From Cellvibrionales bacterium UBA4495 (lineage in GTDB: Bacteria; Pseudomonadota; Gammaproteobacteria; Pseudomonadales; Porticoccaceae): a stretch of DNA of 17,364 bases. Below, in pieces: positions 1 to 5,931 of the stretch. The first letter of the stretch is position 1, and each line of letters starts with the position of its first letter. Position numbers and translations under genes: made by a program. The notes beneath the pieces are model-generated. The model was not told where the DNA came from. It did not search any database and was given only the letters and a program-made list of their open reading frames with translations. The DNA is taken from contig DGNJ01000057.1 in the NCBI GenBank assembly GCA_002388905.1, forward strand, positions 9,408-26,771. Direction: 5' to 3'.

Positions 1-58
1 CCATAATCGCTCGCCGCAGGCCGAGGCCGGCGCCTGACAGGGCGAAATCAGTAGTCAT
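1..58 (-). CDS. hvfB: HvfB-type MNIO (DUF692) enzyme, N-terminal fragment cut by window edge
   Basis: On the minus strand an ATG at 58 opens a frame that stays open to the window edge (19 codons plus one base). It reads MTTDFALSGAGLGLRRAIM. The segment GAGLGLRR close to the N-terminus is typical of DUF692 proteins, now called multinuclear non-haem iron-dependent oxidases (MNIOs). These modify cysteines of a linked precursor peptide, usually with a partner protein (HvfC, DUF2063). The start lies 27 bases after the hvfA stop, the usual hvfA-hvfB order, so the two are probably co-transcribed. The ribosome binding site is weak. The catalytic metal ligands lie outside the window, so the identity rests on the N-terminal motif and on context. 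hvfC, if present, would also be to the left. Confidence 0.8.
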   Translation of the reverse strand, partial: MTTDFALSGAGLGLRRAIM

Positions 59-85
59 AATGGCGACCGTCAATAACCCCTGTGG

Positions 86-427
86 TTATGCGCCGCATTT
101 GCCTTCGCCACACTTGCCCTCGGCGTCCTTGGCAGCTTTGTCTTCGCCACATGCGCCCTCGGCATCCTTGGCGGCCTTGTCCTCGCCGCATGTGCCCTCG
201 GCATCCTTGGCGGCCTTGTCCTCGCCGCATGTGCCTTCGGCATCCTTGGCAGTCATGTCGCCACCGCACTTGCCTTCGGCGTGGCTGTCGGCCAGTTGAT
301 AACCGCTGCCGATATCGTTGGCCACGAAAGGATTGTCGGCCGCAGTCGCCAGGGGCGCGGCCAGGGTAGACGACATAAAGGCGATCCCGGCGGTAATTCT
401 GAGGCTGTTAATGGTTTTGTTGCTCAT
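86..427 (-). CDS. hvfA: HvfA-family secreted Cys-repeat RiPP precursor (EGKCG-type low-complexity protein)
   Basis: 113 aa. Residues 1-30 form a Sec-type signal peptide (KTINSLR, a hydrophobic core, then cleavage near ATAA/DNPF). A short conserved leader follows (NPFVANDIGSGYQLADSH, 32-49), then a low-complexity Asp/Glu/Lys/Ala tail with six EGxCG motifs: EGKCG, EGTCG, EGTCG, EGACG, EGKCG and EGKCG. Cysteines are at 54, 67, 80, 93, 106 and 111, so the first five are exactly 13 residues apart. NPF...SGY followed by EGKCG motifs is the hallmark of HvfA proteins, whose cysteines are modified by HvfB/HvfC in characterised systems to give a copper-binding peptide. The ATG has a GGAG site six bases upstream. 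A TGTAAC-N16-CATCCA promoter lies 43 bases upstream. K is replaced by T or A in three motifs, which differs from the classic uniform EGKCG repeat. Modification here is inferred. Confidence 0.88.
   Translation of the reverse strand: MSNKTINSLRITAGIAFMSSTLAAPLATAADNPFVANDIGSGYQLADSHAEGKCGGDMTAKDAEGTCGEDKAAKDAEGTCGEDKAAKDAEGACGEDKAAKDAEGKCGEGKCGA
124..279. repeat. Four 39-bp in-frame tandem repeats inside hvfA
   Basis: Units at 124-162, 163-201, 202-240 and 241-279 have a period of exactly 39 bp, or 13 codons. The two central units differ at only one or two bases, and the outer two have diverged. They encode the DAEGxCGEDKAAK units of the HvfA tail. Near identity at DNA level suggests recent duplication by slippage or unequal recombination, so copy number may vary between strains. 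Confidence 0.9.
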
Positions 428-470
428 AGCTGACTCCGTTTATGGTGGTTGAAAACCGTTGCGTCCTGTT

Positions 471-498
471 TGGATGCGGGAACGCGTCATTCGTTACA
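471..498 (-). promoter_or_regulatory. Putative ECF sigma promoter of hvfA (TGTAAC-N16-CATCCA)
   Basis: Read on the minus strand, TGTAAC (498-493) is followed after 16 bases by CATCCA (476-471), 43 bases before the hvfA ATG. The same two hexamers with the same spacing occur upstream of the radical SAM gene. GTAAC-like -35 elements are typical of ECF promoters, and an ECF sigma gene lies at 4187-4789. Assigning that sigma factor to this promoter is inference. Confidence 0.72.
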
Positions 499-623
499 TA
501 AAAAATTATTTTGGTGTCCTTCCGTCCCGTCAGGGTATGGCTGCTACCGGTTAGACGCAGTCGATGTGAATTGGATCCATCACGCCCCTCAATGGTAATG
601 GATAGGGCCGACCTGGACCGAAC

Positions 624-1535
624 TCAGCTCGTGCCTTCACTGCAGGAGGCGCCATAACGGAAGCAGCTGTAGCAGCGGTGGTGACGGAGCATCACTCGCT
701 GCTCTACACTCTCCGCCAGGCTCGCGCCCAGGTCGTAATCCGGGTCGTCGTCCACCAGGGTGCAGGCGTACACACGGGTCCGGCTATCCTTCTTGACGAT
801 CATGCGGCTGAACGCGCACATAAAGTCGGCCCGGGTTTCCGGGGTGTGGTGGGTGGTCATGCAGTTTTCGCTGATTTGTGGTGTCTCCACCTGGCTGCCG
901 GGTGCGTGGAAATCGGGAAAGGACACCTGGTGGGTATCCTCGGGGATACCGTACTCCCGAAACAGTTGCCGAAAACGGGTTTCCACCGCCGGAGTGTCTT
1001 CGCCGGCTTCCCATTGCCGGGCCAGCGACACCGGAAATCCCATTCGATGCAGGTCGGCCATGGTGGCCAAAGCCTCGCCGAAGGTCCCCCCGCCGCGCCC
1101 GGCCTCGTGCCGGAATCGGTCCGGGTAATCGATGCTGATGCGAAAACGCACCGGATGGGGGCCTTCGGCCAGGTGGGCGATCTGCGACAGCCGTTGGCGA
1201 AGGGGCGCCGTGGCGTTGCTCAGTACCAGGCAGGGGCGATGCCTGGCGGCGTAATCCAGTATCCGGTGCATGTCCCGGGCGACAAAGGGCTCCCCGCCGG
1301 TAAAGGAAAAGGATTCGACTCCCAGCGCCAGCGCGTCGTCGATATGGGGCCGGGCATCGGCCAGGGTCATCAACTGGAGGCGGTTGTCACCGGGTTTTGA
1401 GCCCTCCAGGCAAAAAGGGCAGGCAAGATTGCAGGCGGTGCCGGTATGAAACCACAGTTCCCGCAGGCGCACCGTATCGATATAGCCCCGGCGTTCGCCG
1501 TCGCTGGTGTAGTGCCAGGTGTCCGGGTGCTCCAT
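624..1535 (-). CDS. Radical SAM protein with SPASM-like C-terminal cysteine cluster
   Basis: 303 aa from the ATG at 1535. The radical SAM motif CxxxCxxC is seen as C35-NLA-C39-PF-C42, followed by LEGSKPGD. GGEP (80-83) is the SAM-binding motif. The C-terminal region has six more cysteines (225, 240, 258, 288, 291, 298), ending in CYSCFRYGASC, as in SPASM/twitch domains that hold auxiliary 4Fe-4S clusters and often modify peptides. The substrate is unknown. The gene lies 196 bases upstream of hvfA on the same strand and has its own copy of the TGTAAC-N16-CATCCA promoter, so joint regulation with hvfA is likely. Start choice is uncertain. An in-frame ATG at 1628 with GGGAG four bases upstream would add 31 residues, but that stretch has poorer third-position GC and forms a hairpin, so I prefer 1535. 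Confidence 0.85.
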   Translation of the reverse strand: MEHPDTWHYTSDGERRGYIDTVRLRELWFHTGTACNLACPFCLEGSKPGDNRLQLMTLADARPHIDDALALGVESFSFTGGEPFVARDMHRILDYAARHRPCLVLSNATAPLRQRLSQIAHLAEGPHPVRFRISIDYPDRFRHEAGRGGGTFGEALATMADLHRMGFPVSLARQWEAGEDTPAVETRFRQLFREYGIPEDTHQVSFPDFHAPGSQVETPQISENCMTTHHTPETRADFMCAFSRMIVKKDSRTRVYACTLVDDDPDYDLGASLAESVEQRVMLRHHRCYSCFRYGASCSEGTS

Positions 1536-1583
1536 ATTCCTGCTTCGGATCAATTCCACTGGTGGCCCCTCCTGCGTTGGCGA

Positions 1584-1612
1584 ATCCTTTCTCCGGAGGC
1601 AGAGAAAAGGAT
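1584..1612 (-). promoter_or_regulatory. Hairpin in the leader of the radical SAM gene
   Basis: On the minus strand GATCCTTTTCTC pairs with GAGAAAGGAT across an 8-base loop: a 10-bp stem with one bulged T. It lies between the putative promoter and the preferred ATG at 1535, inside a leader of about 135 bases. It is not followed by a T tract, so it is not an intrinsic terminator. If translation starts at 1628 it lies in coding sequence and may mean nothing. Confidence 0.4.
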
Positions 1613-1677
1613 CTCCTGGGTGCTGCATGTCGCTCCCATGGCATTGCTCCGGTTCAATACTGTTTATAACCAAAGCA

Positions 1678-1705
1678 TGGATGAAATCCCGCCCGCTTTG
1701 TTACA
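1678..1705 (-). promoter_or_regulatory. Putative ECF sigma promoter of the radical SAM gene (TGTAAC-N16-CATCCA)
   Basis: Minus-strand TGTAAC (1705-1700), a 16-base spacer, then CATCCA (1683-1678). Twelve bases and the spacing match the element upstream of hvfA exactly, while the spacers differ, as expected for a promoter rather than a duplication. Transcription would start near 1671, some 135 bases before the ATG at 1535 or about 43 before the alternative ATG at 1628. Confidence 0.72.
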
Positions 1706-1824
1706 ACAAATTAGTTGGCACTGGCGACGGACGGGTGACACCGGCTGATCTATGCTTTCTTTAAATGGGCTGTTACGCGGCCGGGTATGCAGACCAGCGT
1801 TATTAAACACTTCAGGAGGGACCT

Positions 1825-3267
1825 ATGTCATCCCGCGAAGTCGACATCGCCATTATCGGTGCCGGTACCGCCGGCCTGACTGCCTACAATGCCGCGAGTC
1901 GCCACACGGACAGTCTCGTTCTGATCGATAGCGGTCCCCTGGGCACCACCTGTGCCCGTGTCGGCTGCATGCCCAGCAAACTGTTGATTGCGGCCGCCAG
2001 CGCCGCCCATGGGGCGCGACACAGTTCGCTGTTCGGCATCCAGGTGGGTGAGCTGGAAATCGACGGGGCAGCGGTGATGGACAGGCTGCATCGCGAGCGG
2101 GACCGGTTTGTGGACTCGGTGCTGGATTCCCTGGGCCGCATACCGGACAACCGCAAACTGGCCGGCCGGGCGCGGTTTCTGGCAACCAACCGGCTGGGCC
2201 TGGACGACGGTACGGAAATCGAAGCGGGGCGTATCGTGATTGCCACCGGGGCGCGCCCCAATGTGCCCGGCTTTCTTCGCGAAGCGGGCGAGCGACTGCT
2301 TACCAACGAAAACCTCTTTGAGCTGGAATCCCTCCCCGGCTCGGTGGCGGTATTCGGCCCCGGGGTGCTGGGACTCGAGCTGGGACAGGCCCTGAGTCGC
2401 CTGGGGGCGAAGGTGCGTATGTTCGGTACCAACGGCTCTCTGGCCTCCATTGGCGACGCGGAAATCCGTCAATACGCCTGCCGATGCTTCAACGAGGAAT
2501 TCTATCTTGATCTTTCTGCGGACGTGAAACAGGTCGAACGGGTAGCCAATGGTGTTGCAATCACTTACCGCCATCGGCAAAAAGGGGAGATCACCGAGGA
2601 ATTCGACTATGTGCTGGCGGCCACCGGCAGACGCCCCAATATTGACGAACTCGATCTGGAAAAAAGCGGACTGGAACTGGACGAAGAAGGCCTGCCCGAG
2701 GTCGATCCCCGTACCCTGCAGTGCGGCGAAAGCCCGATATTCCTGGTGGGAGACGCCAACACCAAGGTACCGTTTCTCCATGTGGCCGCCGAAGAGGGGC
2801 GCATAGCCGGCCGTAATGCGGCCCGCTATCCCCATCTGGAAAAAAACGACAGGCTGGTGGATTTCTCGGTGGTGTTCTCCGATCCGCAGGTGGCCTCGGT
2901 GGGGTTGAGAATGCCCGAGCTCGGCGAGCAGTGCCCGGATCGCTATGCCGAAGGGAAAGCCTCCTTTGAGGATCAGGGCCGCAGCCGCGTTATGGGTAGA
3001 AACCGGGGGCTGGTCAAGGTGTACGGTGAGCGAGGCAGCGGCCGCTTTCTGGGTGCGGAAATATTCGGTCCGGCAGCGGAACACACGGGCCACCTGCTGG
3101 CCTGGGCGGCGGAATGCGGTTTGACCGTGTCGCAAATGCTGGCCATGCCTTACTACCATCCGGTCGTTGAAGAGGGATTGCGGACTGCGCTGAAGGATCT
3201 CAGCTACAGGCTGGAAGAGGGCCCACGACAGGAGGATCGCTGCCTGGAATGCGGGCCGGGAGGTTAA
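1825..3267 (+). CDS. Dihydrolipoamide-dehydrogenase-like FAD/NAD(P) disulfide oxidoreductase
   Basis: 480 aa, the usual length for class I flavoprotein disulfide reductases. The FAD-binding GAGTAG is at 12-17 and the redox-active disulfide is C43-ARVG-C48 in GTTCARVGCMPSK. The NAD(P)-binding GPGVLGLELG lies near the middle, with ATGRRPN and LVGDAN for the second FAD-binding strand. The dimer-domain His-Glu pair is H445/E450 (HPVVEE), the catalytic pair of lipoamide dehydrogenases. A strong AGGAGG at 1814-1819 fixes the start. No 2-oxoacid dehydrogenase genes are adjacent, so the disulfide substrate is unknown. An unusual tail carries C473 and C476 (CLEC). It is divergent from the radical SAM gene and convergent with doxX (9-base gap), embedded in the HvfA locus. 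An involvement in thiol or metal handling is only inference. Confidence 0.85.
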   Translation: MSSREVDIAIIGAGTAGLTAYNAASRHTDSLVLIDSGPLGTTCARVGCMPSKLLIAAASAAHGARHSSLFGIQVGELEIDGAAVMDRLHRERDRFVDSVLDSLGRIPDNRKLAGRARFLATNRLGLDDGTEIEAGRIVIATGARPNVPGFLREAGERLLTNENLFELESLPGSVAVFGPGVLGLELGQALSRLGAKVRMFGTNGSLASIGDAEIRQYACRCFNEEFYLDLSADVKQVERVANGVAITYRHRQKGEITEEFDYVLAATGRRPNIDELDLEKSGLELDEEGLPEVDPRTLQCGESPIFLVGDANTKVPFLHVAAEEGRIAGRNAARYPHLEKNDRLVDFSVVFSDPQVASVGLRMPELGEQCPDRYAEGKASFEDQGRSRVMGRNRGLVKVYGERGSGRFLGAEIFGPAAEHTGHLLAWAAECGLTVSQMLAMPYYHPVVEEGLRTALKDLSYRLEEGPRQEDRCLECGPGG

Positions 3268-3276
3268 AACCGGACG

Positions 3277-3687
3277 CTATCCGTGTTTGACCCCGTCGAG
3301 CGTCCAGCGGGTATCCAGGTCCCTCAGGTAGTAGAGCACGATACAGGCCGCAAGCATGGGCCAGGCGGCAAAAAACAGCAGGTGCTCGAAAGGGGCCAGG
3401 TACTGCCGCCAGGATGACAGGGTGGAGATCGCGTGAATGACAAGGACCGCGCCGTAGGTAAAGCGCTTCCCGTACCCGGCAGCGAAAGCGCACACCAGGA
3501 GCAATTCGGCGATGCCGATGGCAATGAAGGCACCGGCGCCGAGTCCGCCGATGCCGTAGAAGTTCTCGTAAACCAGGCCCGCGTGATCCGGTTGCACGAA
3601 CTTGTCGAGCGTCCACACCAGCATAACGATAAAGACGCCAATACGGAGCAGCAGCAGCGAATTGGCAACGCGATTTTCAATGGTCAT
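3277..3687 (-). CDS. DoxX-family membrane protein
   Basis: 136 aa from the ATG at 3687, which has GGGAG eight bases upstream; a GTG nine bases further upstream is less likely. Four hydrophobic segments are visible: VANSLLLLRIGVFIVMLVW, GAFIAIGIAELLLVCAFAA, FTYGAVLVIHAIST and LLFFAAWPMLAACIVLYYL. The charged motif LDKFVQP follows the first. DoxX proteins are four-helix inner-membrane proteins of poorly defined redox or transport role. A DoxX protein is a standing member of HvfA/HvfB clusters. The start overlaps the nrtS-like stop by 11 bases, so it is the last gene of the sigma-factor operon. The exact function here is unknown. Confidence 0.8.
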   Translation of the reverse strand: MTIENRVANSLLLLRIGVFIVMLVWTLDKFVQPDHAGLVYENFYGIGGLGAGAFIAIGIAELLLVCAFAAGYGKRFTYGAVLVIHAISTLSSWRQYLAPFEHLLFFAAWPMLAACIVLYYLRDLDTRWTLDGVKHG

Positions 3688-3928
3688 TTCTGTCACTCCC
3701 GCGGCCTGCCGGTTTTGTCCCGGCCATTTCCTTGGCGACGCTGGTCCAGGTGGATACGCAATAGGGAACGATAAATGTCAGTCCCGCTTTCAGCCAGTCC
3801 GGAGACTCGCCCCCGACAATGACGTCGCCCTGGTTGATCGCCACCAGTATGGGGCCAACCACCAGCGCCAAGCGGGCGGCGCGCTTGGCGGTTTCCCGTT
3901 CGACAGCGAGCCGGAAAATGGCACCCAA
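3677..3928 (-). CDS. nrtS: NrtS-like small membrane protein (putative nitrate/nitrite transporter)
   Basis: 83 aa with two hydrophobic segments (AARLALVVGPILVAI and LKAGLTFIVPYCVSTW). INQGD (31-35) and VPYCVS (54-59) are the conserved features of NrtS proteins, which in cyanobacteria take part in nitrate/nitrite uptake. The family is widespread and its role in proteobacteria is not settled. The gene sits 16 bases after the anti-sigma stop and overlaps doxX by 11 bases, so it is the third gene of the operon. The likely start is a TTG at 3928; there is no in-frame ATG before the conserved part and the ribosome binding site is poor, so translational coupling is probable. The family call is good, the transported substrate uncertain. 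Confidence 0.7.
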   Translation of the reverse strand: MGAIFRLAVERETAKRAARLALVVGPILVAINQGDVIVGGESPDWLKAGLTFIVPYCVSTWTSVAKEMAGTKPAGRGSDRNDH

Positions 3929-3944
3929 GCGCTCGCCGGCGGTA

Positions 3945-4193
3945 TCAGCCCCGGGAATCGCTGTTCTCCCCGCGTTTGTCGTGGATATGGTCCATCACAC
4001 GGGAGACCTCCTCGTCGCTGGCCGGGCCGTGCATAAAGGGAATCGCTGCCAAAAGAGCACGCAAATAGCGGACATAGCGGCGGCAGTGCCGGCACATCAT
4101 CAGGTGCATGCGCACGGCCATTTTTCGCGGCCGCGAAAGGTCTCCGGCGAGTAGTCGGTCCGCATCCCGGACGATTTCACGACATTTCAACAC
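3945..4193 (-). CDS. Zinc-finger (zf-HC2/ZAS-type) anti-sigma factor
   Basis: 82 aa. C4, H30, C34 and C37 give the Cys-x25-His-x3-Cys-x2-Cys pattern of zinc-binding anti-sigma domains. These bind and hold ECF sigma factors, often releasing them on thiol oxidation or metal exchange. There is no obvious membrane segment, so it is probably soluble. The GTG start at 4193 overlaps the stop of the sigma gene (shared GTGTTGA, 7 bases) and has AGGAG eight bases upstream, a typical translationally coupled sigma/anti-sigma pair. The C-terminal part (ALLAAIPFMHGPASDEEVSR) shows no recognised domain. The signal it senses is not visible; copper or zinc stress is a guess from context. Confidence 0.82.
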   Translation of the reverse strand: MLKCREIVRDADRLLAGDLSRPRKMAVRMHLMMCRHCRRYVRYLRALLAAIPFMHGPASDEEVSRVMDHIHDKRGENSDSRG

Positions 4194-4789
4194 TCGCCGG
4201 TCTCCTGATAGTGATCCACCAACTCGAAAAGCTGCCCCCGCGCGCGGTGCAACAAAACCCGGGCATTGGATGCGGAGATACCCAGTTCGTTACAGATTTC
4301 CTCGAAAGACAGGCCCAGCGTATCGCGCAGTTCAAACAGCGCCCGCTGGTTGACCGGCATGCCGTGCAAAAGGCGCGTGAGGCAATCGGCGAGCTCGTCG
4401 CTCATTAGCAGGCTGTCGGGGCTATCGTAGTGCCAACGCACCGGCGGTTTTTTCCAGCTGCCCCGGTCGGTGAAGCGGTCCGCCAGGGGTTCGCCGCTTT
4501 CGCTGTCGTCCCAATGGCTGAAGGACACTTCCCTTCCCCGCTGGCGCAAAAGCATTTTAGCTTCGTTGAGCACGATCCGGCTCAGCCAGGTGCGTACGGC
4601 GGATCGCCCCTCGAACCGGTCGATGGCGCCATGGGCTTTAAGCCAGGCATTCTGGACCACTTCCTCGGCATCGCCGGGGCCGACCAGGGGCCTGGCCAGG
4701 GCGATAAGGCTGTGATGATGTTCTCGGACAAGTTCCGCGAATAATTCCGGATCGCCTTTCCTGAGTCGTTGCAGTTGTTCGCCGTTCAC
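4187..4789 (-). CDS. ECF-type RNA polymerase sigma factor (sigma-70 family)
   Basis: 200 aa from the GTG at 4789, the usual size for ECF factors. Region 2 is seen in LFAELVREHHHSLIALARPL and DAEEVVQNAWLKAHGAIDRF, with RTWLSRIVLNEA for promoter melting. Region 4 is a helix-turn-helix, LSFEEICNELGISASNARVL, followed by LHRARGQL. A frame extending upstream to 5113 exists but lacks any family similarity. GTG at 4789 begins directly before the conserved region, with AAGG about 12 bases upstream. It is first in a four-gene operon with its anti-sigma factor, NrtS-like protein and DoxX. The most likely targets in the window are the two TGTAAC-N16-CATCCA elements; its own upstream region lacks that motif. 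Confidence 0.87.
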   Translation of the reverse strand: MNGEQLQRLRKGDPELFAELVREHHHSLIALARPLVGPGDAEEVVQNAWLKAHGAIDRFEGRSAVRTWLSRIVLNEAKMLLRQRGREVSFSHWDDSESGEPLADRFTDRGSWKKPPVRWHYDSPDSLLMSDELADCLTRLLHGMPVNQRALFELRDTLGLSFEEICNELGISASNARVLLHRARGQLFELVDHYQETGEC

Positions 4790-4805
4790 GATCAGCCAGT
4801 ACCTT

Positions 4806-4825
4806 GGTAAACCCTTACCCGGTAA
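4806..4825. promoter_or_regulatory. Three alternating GGTAA/TTACC half-sites before the sigma gene
   Basis: GGTAA (4806-4810), TTACC (4815-4819) and GGTAA (4821-4825) alternate in orientation, giving two overlapping inverted repeats 17-36 bases upstream of the sigma start codon and next to its weak ribosome binding site. This could be an operator or an RNA fold. No regulator is assigned. Confidence 0.4.
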
Positions 4826-4836
4826 AAAATTGCATG

Positions 4837-4860
4837 CGCTCCCTTGAGTTGTAAGGAGCG
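4837..4860. repeat. Inverted repeat upstream of the sigma gene
   Basis: CGCTCCCTT and AAGGAGCG form an 8-bp stem with one bulged C around a short loop. It lies in the divergent region between the sigma gene (start 4789) and the ferritin-like gene (start 5034). No T tract directly follows on either strand, so an operator or leader hairpin is more likely than a terminator. Confidence 0.45.
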
Positions 4861-5033
4861 TTAAACCTGTGCGGACGATAGCACGAATACGGGGATGGCA
4901 GGAATCGCGGCCGGCAGCAAATGGATTTACCCGTGCGGCTGGACTATGCTGAAGGCCAAATGTTTTCCGTTCCCGAATTCGGGCGTGCCGCCTTTGTCGG
5001 GAACAGCTAATTTTCAACATCAGGAGGAACCCA

Positions 5034-5573
5034 ATGGCAGAGAAACCTTTTCTCTCGGACGTCCAGACGCTTCGCGACCGTGCCCGACAGCACATCGAGA
5101 ACGGCGCCATCACCGAAGGCTACAAGGCCGACCGGGAAACCGTCGTCAAGATCCTCAACGAGGCCCTGGCCACGGAGTTGGTCTGTGTGCTGCGCTACAA
5201 GCGCCACTACTATATGGCCGAGGGGCTCAACGCCAAGGGCGCCCAGGAGGAGTTTCTTGAACACGCGCAGCAGGAACAGCAGCACGCCGACCAGATTGCC
5301 GACCGTATCACCCAGTTGGACGGCGATCCGGACTTCAATCCCGATACCCTGACCCACCGCAGTCATGCCGAGTACAAGGAGGGGGAGAGCCTTCTGGAGA
5401 TGATCAAGGAGGATCTTATCGCCGAGCGGATCGCCATCGATTCCTATCGCGAGATCATCAACTATCTCGACAATGACGACCCGGTCACCCGGCGGATGCT
5501 GGAGGAGATCCTGGCCACCGAGGAAGAGCACGCCGATGATCTGGTGGGTCTGCTCAAAATTATGAACGCCTGA
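5034..5573 (+). CDS. Ferritin-like diiron protein (bacterioferritin-related, non-haem)
   Basis: 179 aa, mostly helical. The diiron ligand pattern of bacterioferritins is visible: E48, E81 with H84 (EQQH), E131, and E163 with H166 (EEEH). The haem-binding Met that sits between the first Glu and His in bacterioferritin is Gln here, so haem binding is not expected. The first 30 residues form an extension before the helix bundle. Likely role: cytoplasmic iron storage or oxidation, or peroxide protection. AGGAGG at 5022-5027 sets the start. The gene stands alone and ends in a strong terminator. It is divergent from the ECF sigma operon, so part of its control region may be shared, but no copy of the TGTAAC-N16-CATCCA element precedes it. 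Confidence 0.82.
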   Translation: MAEKPFLSDVQTLRDRARQHIENGAITEGYKADRETVVKILNEALATELVCVLRYKRHYYMAEGLNAKGAQEEFLEHAQQEQQHADQIADRITQLDGDPDFNPDTLTHRSHAEYKEGESLLEMIKEDLIAERIAIDSYREIINYLDNDDPVTRRMLEEILATEEEHADDLVGLLKIMNA

Positions 5574-5594
5574 CCGCGCCTGCCTCTTGCGCTA

Positions 5595-5624
5595 AAAAGC
5601 ACCCGGCCAATGCCGGGTGCTTTT
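5595..5624 (+). terminator. Intrinsic terminator after the ferritin-like gene
   Basis: A perfect 13-bp stem (AAAAGCACCCGGC paired with GCCGGGTGCTTTT) has a 4-base loop and ends in a T run, 21 bases after the stop codon. The matching A run at the left makes it potentially bidirectional. Confidence 0.92.
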
Positions 5625-5931
5625 ATGTTGGTGGTTCCCACTGCCGACCCCGGTGCTCTCTGACCGCCTTTGATTTCCATCAGGCCCATGCCATAAAAAA
5701 TGCTTCAGTGTCCGCGATCAAATTTTTTGTCCTCCTGCATGTTATTGATTGGAGAGGTTTCGATTCCTGTCCTAGTCTTGTAGACATCGCGATTAACAAT
5801 CGCTCGCCGACAGAGTTCCGGCCACAAAAAACCGTCGCGACAATTGCCACCGGCATTCGGGTTGATGACTGAACGCCGACGGTGCCGGTCATCGTTATCG
5901 AAACAGACAGATTTCATCCCGGAGGTAGCTA
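5625..5931. other. Intergenic region before ectD
   Basis: About 300 bases with no convincing gene on either strand. It is more AT-rich than its surroundings. GCGATT-AAC-AATCGC (5789-5803) is a perfect 6-bp inverted repeat and could be an operator. GGAGG at 5921-5925 is the ectD ribosome binding site. I see no confident -35/-10 pair. Confidence 0.5.

Noticed and set aside
124..279. Regular 39-bp repeats that could suggest a CRISPR array or minisatellite
   Set aside because: The repeats are direct, contiguous, without unique spacers, a multiple of three, and encode the HvfA Cys motifs.
1828..3159. Long minus-strand open frame (443 codons) opposite the flavoprotein gene
   Set aside because: It is antisense to a gene with clear FAD, disulfide and His-Glu motifs, has no recognisable domain, and is explained by high GC reducing stop codons.
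4790..5113. N-terminal extension of the ECF sigma factor
   Set aside because: It would run antisense into the ferritin-like gene and would cover the control region; family similarity begins at GTG 4789.
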